From Marivirga atlantica (lineage in GTDB: Bacteria > Bacteroidota > Bacteroidia > Cytophagales > Cyclobacteriaceae), in assembly GCF_016734805.1 (NCBI RefSeq), contig NZ_JAERQG010000004.1, positions 496,001 to 560,000 on the forward strand: a stretch of DNA of 64,000 nt. The letters run 5' to 3'. Below, in pieces: positions 47,501-56,117 of this stretch. The translations under genes and the position numbers were made by a program. Below the pieces are notes generated by a model, which was not told the origin of the DNA, searched no databases, and saw only the letters and a program-made list of their open reading frames with translations. Position 1 is the first letter of the stretch; each line of letters opens with the position of its first letter.

Positions 47501-48481
47501 AGCTCAAATGATGAATTTGTTGATTTAGTGAACTTAAGTGCAAATACAAGCTCTTTTATTGATGATCAAATTAGCTTTAATACCAGTTACACTTATCAAG
47601 TTTTTGCGGTAAATAGCCGTGGTAATTCTAATGCTATTGAAGGAACAATATCAACATTACCAAATGCTCCAACTGCAACAGAGGCTACTTCTTTAAGTAT
47701 TAATAGCTTTACAGCTAACTGGACTGGTGAAGGTGCAGGATTAACCTATTTGGTTGATGTTTCCGAAGATGACTTTGCCAGCACATTAGAAGGGTATAAT
47801 GCATTGGAAGTGGATGCGTTATCAGTTGATGTAACTGGCCTTGATGATTTAAAGAGTTATGCTTATAGAGTAAGGGCTATGAATGCCTCAGGTTCTTCGA
47901 ACTACTCTAATACTATAGAAGCTACTACTTTATTAGATGTTCCAGAAGCACCAAGTGATTTGGCTTTTGAATTGGTTGATGCTGAAATACTTCTTTCATG
48001 GTCTGATAATTCAACTAGTGAAACAGCCTTTATTATAGAACGGAAAATAGGTGGTTCTGAGTTTGTAGAATTAGCTACAGTAGAAACAGACATAACTACA
48101 TATCTTGATGAAATTGGCGCTGTACAGGAGAATGTAACCTACCGTGTGTTTTCTGAGAATTCATCCGGTAAATCTGAAGCTTCTAATGAAATCACTGTTG
48201 GTGTGGAGGTTACTTCTAACAAAGCCAAGAAAATTGCTTCTCAAATAAGCGTTTTACCAAATCCTTCAACAGGAAGATTTAGCATTCAGTGGCAAAAGAA
48301 AATTGAGATAAAAAGTATTAAGATTGTCGATCTATCCGGAAAGGAGATTCTACTAAAACAGCTGAACGCTTTTAATGACAATTTCAATATTGATTTATCT
48401 GAATATGAAAGTGCCGTTTATCTACTGGTCATGGAAACACAAGATGGTTTCCAAATAATGAAGAAGCTTATTAAAAAATAG
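41534..48481 (+). CDS. Giant T9SS-secreted adhesin-like protein: BNR/sortilin propeller plus FnIII array
   Basis: 2315 residues. A signal peptide (1-22) is followed by a Vps10/BNR-type beta-propeller region (about 125-835) with repeated GGVSGGMWRTTNQGTTWTRV-like Asp-box units. A cadherin-like segment (835-930), a MAM/choice-of-anchor-like domain (935-1105), a CARDB-like domain (1107-1205) and a second jelly-roll (1220-1400) come next. Nine fibronectin type III-like domains (about 1405-2225) alternate between two subtypes, then a type IX C-terminal sorting domain (about 2236-2315, LPNPSTGRFSIQW) ends the protein. It is a surface or secreted multidomain adhesin or carbohydrate-binding protein. 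No catalytic motif is seen. It follows a small lipoprotein gene and ends at a strong terminator. Confidence 0.92.
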   Translation: MKRILAILLLISVTGSISVVAQTEKRNDDQPRRFNYKRLTSDPNSEYYNYNIKKSKDNASERYNFEFNRLKNPKTGKIPENIKKLELEYVLSERSKLQLADEGGFFNFRNGLNFKTANGDQSSPWVNRGPFNVGGRTRALAIDLDDENIILAGGVSGGMWRTTNQGTTWTRVTSGSEHPTVTDVEQDPRSAFNDTWYYSTGERIGASQSGRNGSAFLQGNGIYKSTDNGVTWSVLTATQNNTPQSFDNAFDLIFNIEVNPVNGDLYVATFYGIFRSTDGGTSFTEVLSAEFDNFSDIHITSTGVIYAALDNDGGNGGIYRTTDGASGTWTNITDASFPSSYSRTVIHSAPSNENVLYILASGTPSAPVGHDFWKYTYVSGDGSGSGGTWVNRSANLPNIGGSVGSFNSQGGYDLYVRVHPTNEDIVFIGGTNIYRSSDAFATSSGVWIGGYSPLNNVSLYTNHHPDQHSLEFFPSDPSKVITGHDGGISITDDIMAPVVGTEPVTWTSLNNGYLTTQVYALSIGPSDQLMAGFQDNSTWFTNNTNPADTWVDVFSGDGSYNAFNSDGTVRYLSSQRGNIYKVTYSDANSATPQSFTSLSPAEGLFVAPFELDPNNDEIMYYAASNTVWRNDNLSNATSSTGWTQLTNAASSSNVSTIGVSTQPANVVYFGTTSGEIYRIDGANTGNPSATDIFTSKGLPSGNVSSINVNPYNADDVIVTFSNYSIRSIFQTLNGGTSWTNISGNLEENTDGTGNGPSVRWASRIGNNDRYFIGTSTGLYSATSLNGTSTIWTQENMEGISNAVVEQIRVRNTDGLVVVGTHGNGLFSANYEVSQPDVIVENPLSDITTSANSSDIVLDVSNIFKSNTDPIQTITVTVDNNSNPSLLSAGISGNNLTISLIADQYGTAEISLRGTDGSGEFATSAFNVFVTPPPVSSFPYTVDFESNLPDGWNTSGDMDWIIASSGTPSPGTGPLVDHTFGNSTGQFIFSESSDPVVQDDEAILTSRKIDLSTLTNPRLQFFYHMFGESMGSLKVIVNDITNSSTTEVFSVTGQQQQNQDDDYLSPGPTGIDLSSFNSSVVTIDFIAVKGTNFTSDVAIDDIEFFELPGNDVGVVDVSVSNQPFYGADETVTAAIINYGGNSQSSFDVTYILDGGTPVTETVSATIASGDTLYYDFSTKLDASSLSTFNVEAYTSLTGDVDASNDATTNSFIKAILINSFPYYSESFESGTNNWYTTGVNNSWELGAPKATTINSASDGSNAWVTNLTGAYSNSTDAQVYSPYFDLNTYEKPVVQLDIWAQSEIDWDGTVLEATYNRGQDWLVVGNFGDPDNWYNNDEIESLGGGPGWDDTDGSGWVTATKALPLFAINPEVAFRVRFVSDGSFTDEGFAFDNFKVFDLLLGLDLSSSRNTTNIPLEITPFENVIYYRMDVSTDNFSTFLPGYENVQLFNPSINITGLQPDTEYNVRIKSYVTDAYSSDYSEFIVRTMALPVATAASNITTSSFTANWEVYTEYLGADSYKLEVSDDNFVTNLAGYDMVDIVPNSLDVTGLTEGTEYQYRVSAVVNGELTDPSESISVTTLTSPPSAPDNLQISVINSNSLSLSWNDNSTNEDGFVVERKLASASNFEEVTTVPTDNTSYTDSGLDANTAYIYRVYSTNTAGNSAYSNESEALTLADAPTALAATEVLENSFVANWSNTGSGLTYQLDVSTDNFVTTLAGYNALELSETSKSIEGLEENTQYQYRVKTVNASGNSLASNIIEVTTLKTLPTAPTQLTISVGYNFTNLEWTDNADNEESYTIERKLSSQSNFSEVSSLGENISSYQDTDVEFNTEYIYRVYASNSRGVSDYSNEFTVQTLPEIPSALNATDIAENSFIANWSDQGEGVSYAIDVSDDNFETTLENYTTKTISSGNSTLVEGLDEFTVYKYRVRSENSTGYTDFSNIIELTTLKSFPLAPSNLSLSETEEGIVLSWDDESFNESSFVIQKKLSSNDEFVDLVNLSANTSSFIDDQISFNTSYTYQVFAVNSRGNSNAIEGTISTLPNAPTATEATSLSINSFTANWTGEGAGLTYLVDVSEDDFASTLEGYNALEVDALSVDVTGLDDLKSYAYRVRAMNASGSSNYSNTIEATTLLDVPEAPSDLAFELVDAEILLSWSDNSTSETAFIIERKIGGSEFVELATVETDITTYLDEIGAVQENVTYRVFSENSSGKSEASNEITVGVEVTSNKAKKIASQISVLPNPSTGRFSIQWQKKIEIKSIKIVDLSGKEILLKQLNAFNDNFNIDLSEYESAVYLLVMETQDGFQIMKKLIKK

Positions 48482-48499
48482 CAAAAAACAATAATCATT

Positions 48500-48525
48500 A
48501 AAGTCCGCATTTAAATGCGGACTTT
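48500..48525 (+). terminator. Intrinsic terminator after giant T9SS gene
   Basis: A perfect 13+13 palindrome (AAAGTCCGCATTT / AAATGCGGACTTT) followed by further Ts, 18 bp after the stop. Confidence 0.92.
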
Positions 48526-48609
48526 TTTATTTTGAGATTTTTATAAAAAGTATTCACCTTTTGTAATAAACTCAATCAACCTGATACTAACTGATAAAAA
48601 CCTATTTAA

Positions 48610-50094
48610 ATGAACTACCTTTTAAAACATCAATGGCTGCAATTCAGGCGTTCTGGCAGCTTTGGAAGAGAGTTAGGGCTATCAATCTTTATAGGGCTGA
48701 TAGCAGTATTTCTTCTCTTCATGGTATTCTTTCTTTCATTTCAGTTACCTGGAATAATTCCAAAATTGGAGTTTGAAGGAGCTGCTGAAAACCCTATTAA
48801 ATTCTTTAATGGGCTCCTCATTTATTACTTCTTTATGGAGTTATTTATGAGATATTTTCTTCAGAAAGTACCTATTCTGGATATTCAGCCTTATCTCAAC
48901 TTACCCATTAAAAGAAGCTTTATTGCGCGTTTCTTATTAGGCAAATCGTTATTGAATCTCATCAATATACTGTCATTAGTATTAGTGATACCTTTTGCAC
49001 TCAAAACTGTTGCGCCAGCTTCTTCAGGTTTAAATGCATTTCTATGGGTAGCAGGAATATTCCTGATTTCTCTATCACTGCACTTTTTTAACATTCTGTT
49101 TAAGAAAAGATTAGATGATAACCTTTGGGTATGGATAGGAATCATCATCGTTTTTACTGCCAACTATTTTCTGGCCACCTATGGCGGTATAAACTTGCTA
49201 GGCTATGTTGGCCTCGCATTTGATGCTTTTATCTACCAACCAATAACAGTTGCTATACCTCTGGCATTATTCATCGCAGTAGCTATAAGCAGCTATAAAA
49301 TGTATGTTTCCAACCTTTATCTGGAAGAATTGTCAGCCAAAGAAACTGGAAATACTGAAACATACTCAGATAAGCTGAGCTTCTTAGGAAATTACGGATT
49401 GTCAGGCCAGTTAATTCTGGAAGAGTTTAGAATGATCATCAGGCACAAAAGAACCCGTTCTGTACTAATGCTTTCATTGGTATTTCTGGCTTATGGATTG
49501 ATCTTTTTACCAAATCCTGACTATGATGACTTGAAGGGTTTTCATGTATTCCTTGGTATTTTCATTAGTGGAATATTCGCAATTAACTATGGACAGTTTC
49601 TATGGAGTTGGAATACGAATCAGCTCGACTTCTTTTTCACTAGGCCATTGGCATTAACCACATGGATTAAGTCAAGGTATATGTTGATCTTATTTGCAAC
49701 GCTGGTAAGCACTATACTTTCAATACCCTATGTATATTTTGGTTGGGAAGTTTTATTGGCATTCTTAACCTGCAGCATTTATAACATAGGTGTAAATATA
49801 CCAGTAATGATGCGCTTGAGCATGTGGGGACCAAAACCAATCGATTTAAATAAAGGTGCTTTTATGAACTATCAAGGAACTGGTGCTGCACAATGGGTTA
49901 TGGGAATTCCGGTTCTGCTCGGGCCTTTTATAATCTACACCCCACTTTATTACACTTTAGGTCATATTGCCGGATTAATAGGTATTGGCATTATCGGCTT
50001 AATTTCTTTAAGTCTCCGCGATTACTTCATCAAACAGATTGAAAAGAAATTCAGGAAATCTAAATATCAATTAATTCACGAACTAACGGTATAG
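48610..50094 (+). CDS. DUF5687 family ABC-type permease
   Basis: 494 residues with about ten or more hydrophobic segments spread along the protein, a cytoplasmic region near 240-280, and the MNYLLKHQWLQFRRSGSFGRELG start typical of DUF5687 proteins in Bacteroidota. These are membrane components of ABC exporters with unknown substrate. The ATP-binding subunit gene begins 4 bp after its stop, confirming the pairing. The protein would act in the inner membrane. Confidence 0.9.
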   Translation: MNYLLKHQWLQFRRSGSFGRELGLSIFIGLIAVFLLFMVFFLSFQLPGIIPKLEFEGAAENPIKFFNGLLIYYFFMELFMRYFLQKVPILDIQPYLNLPIKRSFIARFLLGKSLLNLINILSLVLVIPFALKTVAPASSGLNAFLWVAGIFLISLSLHFFNILFKKRLDDNLWVWIGIIIVFTANYFLATYGGINLLGYVGLAFDAFIYQPITVAIPLALFIAVAISSYKMYVSNLYLEELSAKETGNTETYSDKLSFLGNYGLSGQLILEEFRMIIRHKRTRSVLMLSLVFLAYGLIFLPNPDYDDLKGFHVFLGIFISGIFAINYGQFLWSWNTNQLDFFFTRPLALTTWIKSRYMLILFATLVSTILSIPYVYFGWEVLLAFLTCSIYNIGVNIPVMMRLSMWGPKPIDLNKGAFMNYQGTGAAQWVMGIPVLLGPFIIYTPLYYTLGHIAGLIGIGIIGLISLSLRDYFIKQIEKKFRKSKYQLIHELTV

Positions 50095-50098
50095 AACT

Positions 50099-50839
50099 AT
50101 GCTAACGATAAGCAACTTAAAAAAACAATATAAAAGTAACGTAGTACTTAACATCAGCTCTCTGGAAGTTCCTCAGGGTCAGTCTTTCGGCCTGGTAGGA
50201 AATAACGGAGCAGGAAAAACTACTTTGTTCAGAATCATTCTTGATCTTATAAGAGCAACAGAAGGTTCAGTTGAAATTGAAGGTCATGATGTAAGTAAAA
50301 CGGAAGACTGGAAAAAATTCACAGGCTCCTTTATTGATGAAAGATTTTTGATAGACTACTTAAAACCAGAAGAGTATTTTGAGTTTCTGGCAAAGATTTA
50401 CGGTCTCTCAAAAGTTGATCTTCAAAATTTCTTAAAGCAGTTCGAAGAGCTTTTTAATGACGAGATTTTAGGACATAAGAAATACATTAGAGATTTATCT
50501 AAAGGAAATAAAAAGAAAGTTGGTGTAGCCGCTGCCCTTATTGGCAACCCATCTGTTGTATTATTAGATGAACCCTTTGAAAATCTAGATCCTACTTCTC
50601 AGATAAGACTAAAGAATATATTGAATGATTATAAGAAGGAGCGAAATGTTACCTTCCTAATTTCAAGCCATGATTTAGGACATGTTACTGAGATTTCTGA
50701 GAGAATAGTAGCGCTCGATAAAGGTGAAGTAATTAAGGATATAATCGTAAATGAAAAAACCCTCGAAGAGCTAAATGATTATTTCAGAGGTAATGCCGAA
50801 CGTAAAGAAACTGCTGATGTTGAAGGAAGCAGTATGTAA
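50099..50839 (+). CDS. ABC transporter ATP-binding protein
   Basis: 246 residues with Walker A GNNGAGKTT, signature LSKGNKKKVGVAAAL (a variant of LSGGQ with Lys and Asn), Walker B VVLLDEPFENLDP and switch His in SSHDLGHV. It resembles CcmA-like drug/exporter ATPases. It forms a two-gene exporter with the DUF5687 permease 4 bp upstream. Substrate unknown. Confidence 0.95.
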   Translation: MLTISNLKKQYKSNVVLNISSLEVPQGQSFGLVGNNGAGKTTLFRIILDLIRATEGSVEIEGHDVSKTEDWKKFTGSFIDERFLIDYLKPEEYFEFLAKIYGLSKVDLQNFLKQFEELFNDEILGHKKYIRDLSKGNKKKVGVAAALIGNPSVVLLDEPFENLDPTSQIRLKNILNDYKKERNVTFLISSHDLGHVTEISERIVALDKGEVIKDIIVNEKTLEELNDYFRGNAERKETADVEGSSM

Positions 50840-50887
50840 AGTTGATGATTGAAGATTAAACAACTATCTTAAACAGATAATACAAAG

Positions 50888-50911
50888 GCTGGTTAGTTTA
50901 AACTAATCAGC
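50888..50911 (+). terminator. Intrinsic terminator after ABC exporter operon
   Basis: A 12-bp stem (GCTGGTTAGTTT / AAACTAATCAGC, one G-T wobble) followed by T6. It lies 49 bp after the stop, just before the M14 peptidase gene. Confidence 0.85.
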
Positions 50912-50938
50912 TTTTTTGTTTTTAAACATCTTTAGAAA

Positions 50939-53488
50939 ATGAAATATTATTTAGCAGTACTACTCTCATTACTTCTATCCATTAATGCCATTCAAGCACA
51001 GGTTGACCTTTCTTATTATTTACCGGATACCGTCAAATATGATCCATCTATTCCTACACCTTCCTCCATAATTGGACATGAAGTTGGGGAATGGCATGTA
51101 ACACATGATAGGCTTGTATATTATATGAGAGCTCTGACGGATGCTTCTGATCGCATTCAGATTCAGCAAACCGGTGTTACCTATGAAGGAAGGCCTCAGC
51201 TACTATTAACTATTACGCATCCTGATAACCTTAGCAACATAGATGACATAAGGAATAATCACAAAAATCTTACAAATCCTGAAGTATCAGCCTCCCTGGA
51301 TACTAAAGAAATGCCAGCAGTAATCTGGATGGGTTACAGTGTACACGGTAACGAACCAAGCGGAAGCAATGCATCAATGCTTATGGCCTATCATTTAGCA
51401 GCAGCCCAAGGTGATGACATTGAAGAAAAACTTAAAAATGTTGTTATCCTTATGGATCCTTCATTTAATCCTGATGGCTTAAACAGATTTGCCACCTGGG
51501 TAAATATGCATAAAAGTGAGCACTTAGTAATAGATCCGAACGATAGAGAATTTAATGAGGTATGGCCCGGAGGTAGAACAAACCATTATTGGTTCGACTT
51601 GAACAGAGACTGGCTACCGGCCCAATTAACAGAGTCCAAAAATAGACTAAAACAATTTCACAACTGGAAACCCAATATTATGACGGACCACCATGAAATG
51701 GGCACAAACAGTACTTTCTTTTTTCAACCAGGTATCCCTTCGAGAACTCATCCTATTACACCAGAAAAAAATCAGAATTTAACAGCCGAAATAGGTGAAT
51801 ATCATGCTAAGTTTTTGGATGCTGCAGGTTCTTTGTATTTCACCAAAGAAAGCTACGATGACTTTTATTATGGTAAAGGCTCTACATTTCCTGATGTACA
51901 AGGTGCTATTGGCATATTATTCGAACAAGCCAGTTCAAGAGGACATGCGCAAGAAAGTGTAAATGGGGTATTAAAGTTTCCTTTTACTATTAAGAATCAG
52001 TTTATCACTTCTTTATCTACTTTGCAGGCGGGTTACGAAATGCGTGAAACGCTCTTAAATTATCAAAGAGACTTTTACATGGAGGCAAAACGCTCAGCAC
52101 GTGAATCTGAAACGCAGGCTTATGTGGTATCAGATCAGGATGCTTCTAAATTATTTGAATTCTCACAAATCTTAACCAGACATGAAATTGATGTTTACCG
52201 ATTAAAACAAGACGTGAAAGGTTTTCAGCCAGACAACAGTATAATTGTACCTGTTCAGCAATATCAGAGCAAATTAATACAAGCAATATTTGAGAAAAGA
52301 ACCAGCTTTACGGATAGTCTTTTCTATGATGTATCAGCCTGGACTTTTCCTCTAGCTTTTAATTTACAGTATGAAAGCCTGAATAGTAAAAATTACACAA
52401 ACAGCTTATTAGGAGATATGTTAACGGCTGAAAGTGAGCCAAAGGCTCAAATAATAGGTCAAGAAAGCAATTATGCCTACTTATTAGAATGGGAAGATTA
52501 CTTTGCACCTAAAGCACTTAAAAAGCTACTTAATGCCGGATTGCACATTAAAGTAGCTACCGAAGAATTCACAGGACCTAATAAGCATTTATTTAAAAGG
52601 GGTACTATTCTAATCCCTGTGAGGCAGCAAAATAAAGATGCAGAAGAGCTCTACAAACTGGTTAAATCTTCTATTGAAAATACAGGAGTTACCGTTCATA
52701 GTTTAAATACTGGCAACACCAAAGGAGTTAATTTAGGTAGTAGAACCTTTGAGCCTATTGAAAAACCAACAGTTGCTATGCTGGTGGGTTCAGGAGTCTC
52801 ATCTTATGATGCAGGAGAAATTTGGCATCTTATGGATCAGCGTTTCCAAATGGCTGTAACAAAATTGGATATAAACAGCTTAAACAGGGTTGATCTAAAT
52901 TCATACAATACACTCGTTATCCCAAATGTTTGGAGTCAATCAGCTTTAAAACCATTTAAGAATAAACTGAATGCCTGGGTTAATGAGGGAGGTAATTTAA
53001 TAACATTCGAAAATGCTTCTAAGTGGTTAGCCGACAGCAAACTAACTGAGGTGCAATTTAAAGTAGATAGCACTAAAAACCCTGGCTTTAAAATGTACAG
53101 CGATAACCGTAATGAAAGAGGAGCGCAAGCCATTGGAGGAGCTATTTTTGAGGCTGATCTGGACTTAAGCCATCCTTTAGCATTTGGGTACAGCAGTAAT
53201 AAAATTCCCATTTTCAAAGGAAATTCTTTGTTTATGAAAACCTCAGATAATGCTTATGCAAACCCTGTAAGATATACCTCCACACCATTAATGAGTGGTT
53301 ATATCTCTAGCGAGAATTTAGCTGACCTCAAGGAAAGTGCAGTTGTTTCGGTAGATGCCGTTGGCAGGGGAAGAATTATTAGTTTCACTGAAAATACTAA
53401 TTTTAGAGCCTTCTGGTACGGTACTAACAAACTATTTATGAATGCCATATTCTTTGGCCCTATTATAAGTCGCTCAACCGCCAATTAA
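50939..53488 (+). CDS. M14 family zinc carboxypeptidase, exported
   Basis: 849 residues with a signal peptide (MKYYLAVLLSLLLSINAIQA). The M14 catalytic domain spans about 40-370, with zinc ligands His136 and Glu139 in GYSVHGNEPSG and a likely third His in TDHHEMGTN. It is followed by a long C-terminal part (about 400-849) including a glutamine-amidotransferase-like segment (PTVAMLVGSGVSSYDAGEIW). This layout is common in Bacteroidota M14 proteins. It probably trims peptides in the periplasm or outside the cell. Monocistronic, between two terminators. Confidence 0.92.
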   Translation: MKYYLAVLLSLLLSINAIQAQVDLSYYLPDTVKYDPSIPTPSSIIGHEVGEWHVTHDRLVYYMRALTDASDRIQIQQTGVTYEGRPQLLLTITHPDNLSNIDDIRNNHKNLTNPEVSASLDTKEMPAVIWMGYSVHGNEPSGSNASMLMAYHLAAAQGDDIEEKLKNVVILMDPSFNPDGLNRFATWVNMHKSEHLVIDPNDREFNEVWPGGRTNHYWFDLNRDWLPAQLTESKNRLKQFHNWKPNIMTDHHEMGTNSTFFFQPGIPSRTHPITPEKNQNLTAEIGEYHAKFLDAAGSLYFTKESYDDFYYGKGSTFPDVQGAIGILFEQASSRGHAQESVNGVLKFPFTIKNQFITSLSTLQAGYEMRETLLNYQRDFYMEAKRSARESETQAYVVSDQDASKLFEFSQILTRHEIDVYRLKQDVKGFQPDNSIIVPVQQYQSKLIQAIFEKRTSFTDSLFYDVSAWTFPLAFNLQYESLNSKNYTNSLLGDMLTAESEPKAQIIGQESNYAYLLEWEDYFAPKALKKLLNAGLHIKVATEEFTGPNKHLFKRGTILIPVRQQNKDAEELYKLVKSSIENTGVTVHSLNTGNTKGVNLGSRTFEPIEKPTVAMLVGSGVSSYDAGEIWHLMDQRFQMAVTKLDINSLNRVDLNSYNTLVIPNVWSQSALKPFKNKLNAWVNEGGNLITFENASKWLADSKLTEVQFKVDSTKNPGFKMYSDNRNERGAQAIGGAIFEADLDLSHPLAFGYSSNKIPIFKGNSLFMKTSDNAYANPVRYTSTPLMSGYISSENLADLKESAVVSVDAVGRGRIISFTENTNFRAFWYGTNKLFMNAIFFGPIISRSTAN

Positions 53489-53528
53489 ACTAATAATAGG
53501 ATAATAATAGAGTTGGTAATAAAATACA

Positions 53529-53560
53529 AAAAGCTAATCAATTCAAATTGATTAGCTTTT
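53529..53560. terminator. Bidirectional intrinsic terminator
   Basis: AAAAGCTAATCAATT pairs with AATTGATTAGCTTTT around a two-base centre, with A- and T-runs on both sides, between the convergent M14 peptidase and imelysin genes. Confidence 0.9.
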
Positions 53561-53594
53561 TTAATGGTGATACCAAATAACTAAGTGGCTTTAA

Positions 53595-54650
53595 TTAATC
53601 ACCATCATTGTCACTAAAAACAGTTAACAAGCCTAGCTGGCTCATCATATCATTTTTGATGATAATGGTTAAGTTGATCATCTCAAGGTAAAGCTCGTCC
53701 AGCTTAGGGTTTTGATTGATTATGGCTGAAGATAAATCCTCCTCTATACTTCTTGCAATATTAATTACCTTATCAAACTGTTGATTAATTTTCTTGGTCA
53801 ATAGTAAGCCTTCGTCATCTTTCACATCAAGTGCATTGAGGTAATCATCCATGCCTGCACCATTTCCTCCATTAAAAACATCTTTCACTGATTCTACATT
53901 TTCTGCCAATAGCTCTAGTGAAACGTTACTGTAAGGAGATTCAACTTTGGCAGGATGTGGTTCACCCAAATCAGCTTTACCCATAGGTTCACCTAGCTTC
54001 ATATTTTTAACTTTCTCTAATAGGAAAATCATTTCATTAGCTACCAAAGTCATTGAGGAAGAGGCTGAATTTCCCGTTTTATCTATAAACTCTTGATGAT
54101 AGGCTGTATTCCATTTGTCCAATACCTTGTCCATATTGTTAGACAAATCGGTACTTAATAATTGAATAAATGCCAGCTGCTGACCAGACAACTCGTCATT
54201 CGAAAATAAAATAAATTCAATAGCAGCTAGCCCCTTTTTGTTGCTCCCTAAGCTTGCCAGGTAGTTCTCCTGATTACTATAGTTTTCAACTGCCTTGCTT
54301 ATAGCAGCAGTATCAACAGGGAAATAATGCATGCTATTTTCAAGAAAGAGACTTTCAATAGGCCCAAAATTATAAGCTTCAGCATATTTCCATACCAGTG
54401 CCATTTGAACCCACGCCTCCCTCAGTTGCTTCATATTAGCATCAGCAGGCTCATTTTCATATACATTTAAACCTGATTGAAATTCAGAAACCTCTAATTG
54501 AAAATTACTGTAAGCCGGAAGGATTAAACTATCACTAATATTAATCAGAATAGGCTTTCTATCATACGAAGAAGCCGTCTCCTCTTTACTATCACAAGAT
54601 AAAACAGCTATTGAAATGGCAATTAAAAATATTTTGTTGAAATGTTTCAT
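53595..54650 (-). CDS. Imelysin family lipoprotein, second copy, GxHxxE motif altered
   Basis: A 351-residue lipoprotein (lipobox LSC, Cys19) of the imelysin/IrpA/EfeO-type M75 superfamily, helical periplasmic proteins linked to iron uptake. The usual GxHxxE motif reads G140-L-A-A-I-E145, so the conserved histidine is alanine. The REAWVQMALVWKYAEAYNFGP segment (77-97) matches family motif 1. It starts directly after the di-heme protein gene (no gap) as third gene of the operon. The missing histidine may mean a different metal mode or a structural role. Confidence 0.88.
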   Translation of the reverse strand: MKHFNKIFLIAISIAVLSCDSKEETASSYDRKPILINISDSLILPAYSNFQLEVSEFQSGLNVYENEPADANMKQLREAWVQMALVWKYAEAYNFGPIESLFLENSMHYFPVDTAAISKAVENYSNQENYLASLGSNKKGLAAIEFILFSNDELSGQQLAFIQLLSTDLSNNMDKVLDKWNTAYHQEFIDKTGNSASSSMTLVANEMIFLLEKVKNMKLGEPMGKADLGEPHPAKVESPYSNVSLELLAENVESVKDVFNGGNGAGMDDYLNALDVKDDEGLLLTKKINQQFDKVINIARSIEEDLSSAIINQNPKLDELYLEMINLTIIIKNDMMSQLGLLTVFSDNDGD

Positions 54651-56048
54651 TTATAAAGAGTTTACGAAATCAATCACATTTTTTCTATCTGTTGCAGTCA
54701 ATTGGCTAAATTGATTTTTGGCTTTTTCAGCTTCTCCACCATGCCACAAAATAGCTTCTTCTACATTTCTGGCTCTACCATCATGCAATAAGAAGGTATG
54801 TCCATTTACAGTTTCACTAAGCCCTATTCCCCATAATGGTGCTGTTCTCCATTCTTTACCATTAGCCAACCCATCAGGTCGGTTGTCAGCTAAGCCTTCT
54901 CCCATGTCATGAACTAATAAATCTGTATATGGAAAAATCTTTTGATTCTCGAACTCAGGTAAGTTAGGATGAGCCCCTGTTGTAAAAGATGGATTATGAC
55001 AACTATTACATCCAATCTGGTTAAATAATTGCTTTCCTTCAAGAATAGAGTCTGAGCTGAATGATCTTCGCATAGGAACAGCCAGCGTTTGAGAATAGAG
55101 TGTAACTCTATTCAAAATTGATTCTTTTAATTCAGGTTCGTTATCCTTAAATGCATCCTCGCAATCTTTTTGAGGTGCGGTACAAGTCTCACTAGGAAAT
55201 ATGCTCGATGTAATACCAATATCACCTAAAAAAGCCGCAGCTACTTGTTGCCTTACACTTGGCTGATTAGCTTTCCAGCCAAATCTGCCAACAACATTTC
55301 GTTTGCTTTCCACATCCCATACGTAATTAATTTTACCAGAAATTCCATCTTGATCTTTATCGTCAATATCTTCTAACTTTTTTAGATCGTCTTCCGGAAT
55401 GGCTTCAAGCAAACCCAAGCCAATTAAATGACTGGCTAAACGAGGTGATATCATAGTACCTGAAGAAAACTCGCCATAATTGAGATCATAGAATTGATAA
55501 TTCGGTCTTCTTAAACTAGCCGTCTTCCCATCAGGATAGGTGACTACTTCTTCTGTATAAGTCACTTTTACTTTACCTTCAGAGGGCACATCTACAATTC
55601 CCAAATGATTAAACTGACCTCCATAGCTTGGCTCAGGAAGAGTTTCCCAATCAATTTCAGAATTCCCAGGAACACTTAAACGGAATAAAAGATCAACAGG
55701 CTCTTCATCAGCTATGGTAGGTGGTGCTCCTTTGCCATCAAATTCATGACAACTAGAGCATGACCGTGCATTAAAAAGCGGGCCCAATCCATCTAAATCT
55801 TCTGTTGAAGATGGGGCCGTAACCCAATTACGCTTGAAAAAGGCGTTACCAGTTACAAAATCCATGTCCTTACCTCCAGTAAGATTAGGAGCTGCGTGCC
55901 CGAAAGCATTCATTGAAAAATCATCCGTAGAGGCTGCACCTCCCGGATATTGCTCACCTTCTTCTAATAAAGACCTGTATAAGTCCTTTTCATTATTACA
56001 GGCAACAAGCAGATGGATTAAGATGGCAAATAGAAGTAAATTTCTCAT
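54651..56048 (-). CDS. Di-heme thiol-oxidoreductase-like cytochrome c lipoprotein
   Basis: About 465 residues with lipobox LVAC (Cys17). Two c-type heme sites are present, C97SSCH101 and GCNSCH near residue 345, as in the di-heme oxidoredictase (DUF1111) family often found with imelysin proteins. The C-terminal GKEWRTAPLWGIGLSE and LLHDGRARNVEEAILWHGGEA motifs are typical. It acts in the periplasm as an electron-transfer or peroxidase-like protein, presumably serving iron redox chemistry. ATG at 56048 gives a proper lipoprotein signal; the upstream TTG/CTG extension is not needed. It is the middle gene of the imelysin operon. Confidence 0.92.
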   Translation of the reverse strand: MRNLLLFAILIHLLVACNNEKDLYRSLLEEGEQYPGGAASTDDFSMNAFGHAAPNLTGGKDMDFVTGNAFFKRNWVTAPSSTEDLDGLGPLFNARSCSSCHEFDGKGAPPTIADEEPVDLLFRLSVPGNSEIDWETLPEPSYGGQFNHLGIVDVPSEGKVKVTYTEEVVTYPDGKTASLRRPNYQFYDLNYGEFSSGTMISPRLASHLIGLGLLEAIPEDDLKKLEDIDDKDQDGISGKINYVWDVESKRNVVGRFGWKANQPSVRQQVAAAFLGDIGITSSIFPSETCTAPQKDCEDAFKDNEPELKESILNRVTLYSQTLAVPMRRSFSSDSILEGKQLFNQIGCNSCHNPSFTTGAHPNLPEFENQKIFPYTDLLVHDMGEGLADNRPDGLANGKEWRTAPLWGIGLSETVNGHTFLLHDGRARNVEEAILWHGGEAEKAKNQFSQLTATDRKNVIDFVNSL

Positions 56049-56117
56049 ACTTATAAAAGGCAAAACCAGCACAAAGATAATGGCTGGTTTATGCTTAAAA
56101 CAAACTAAACAATTTAT

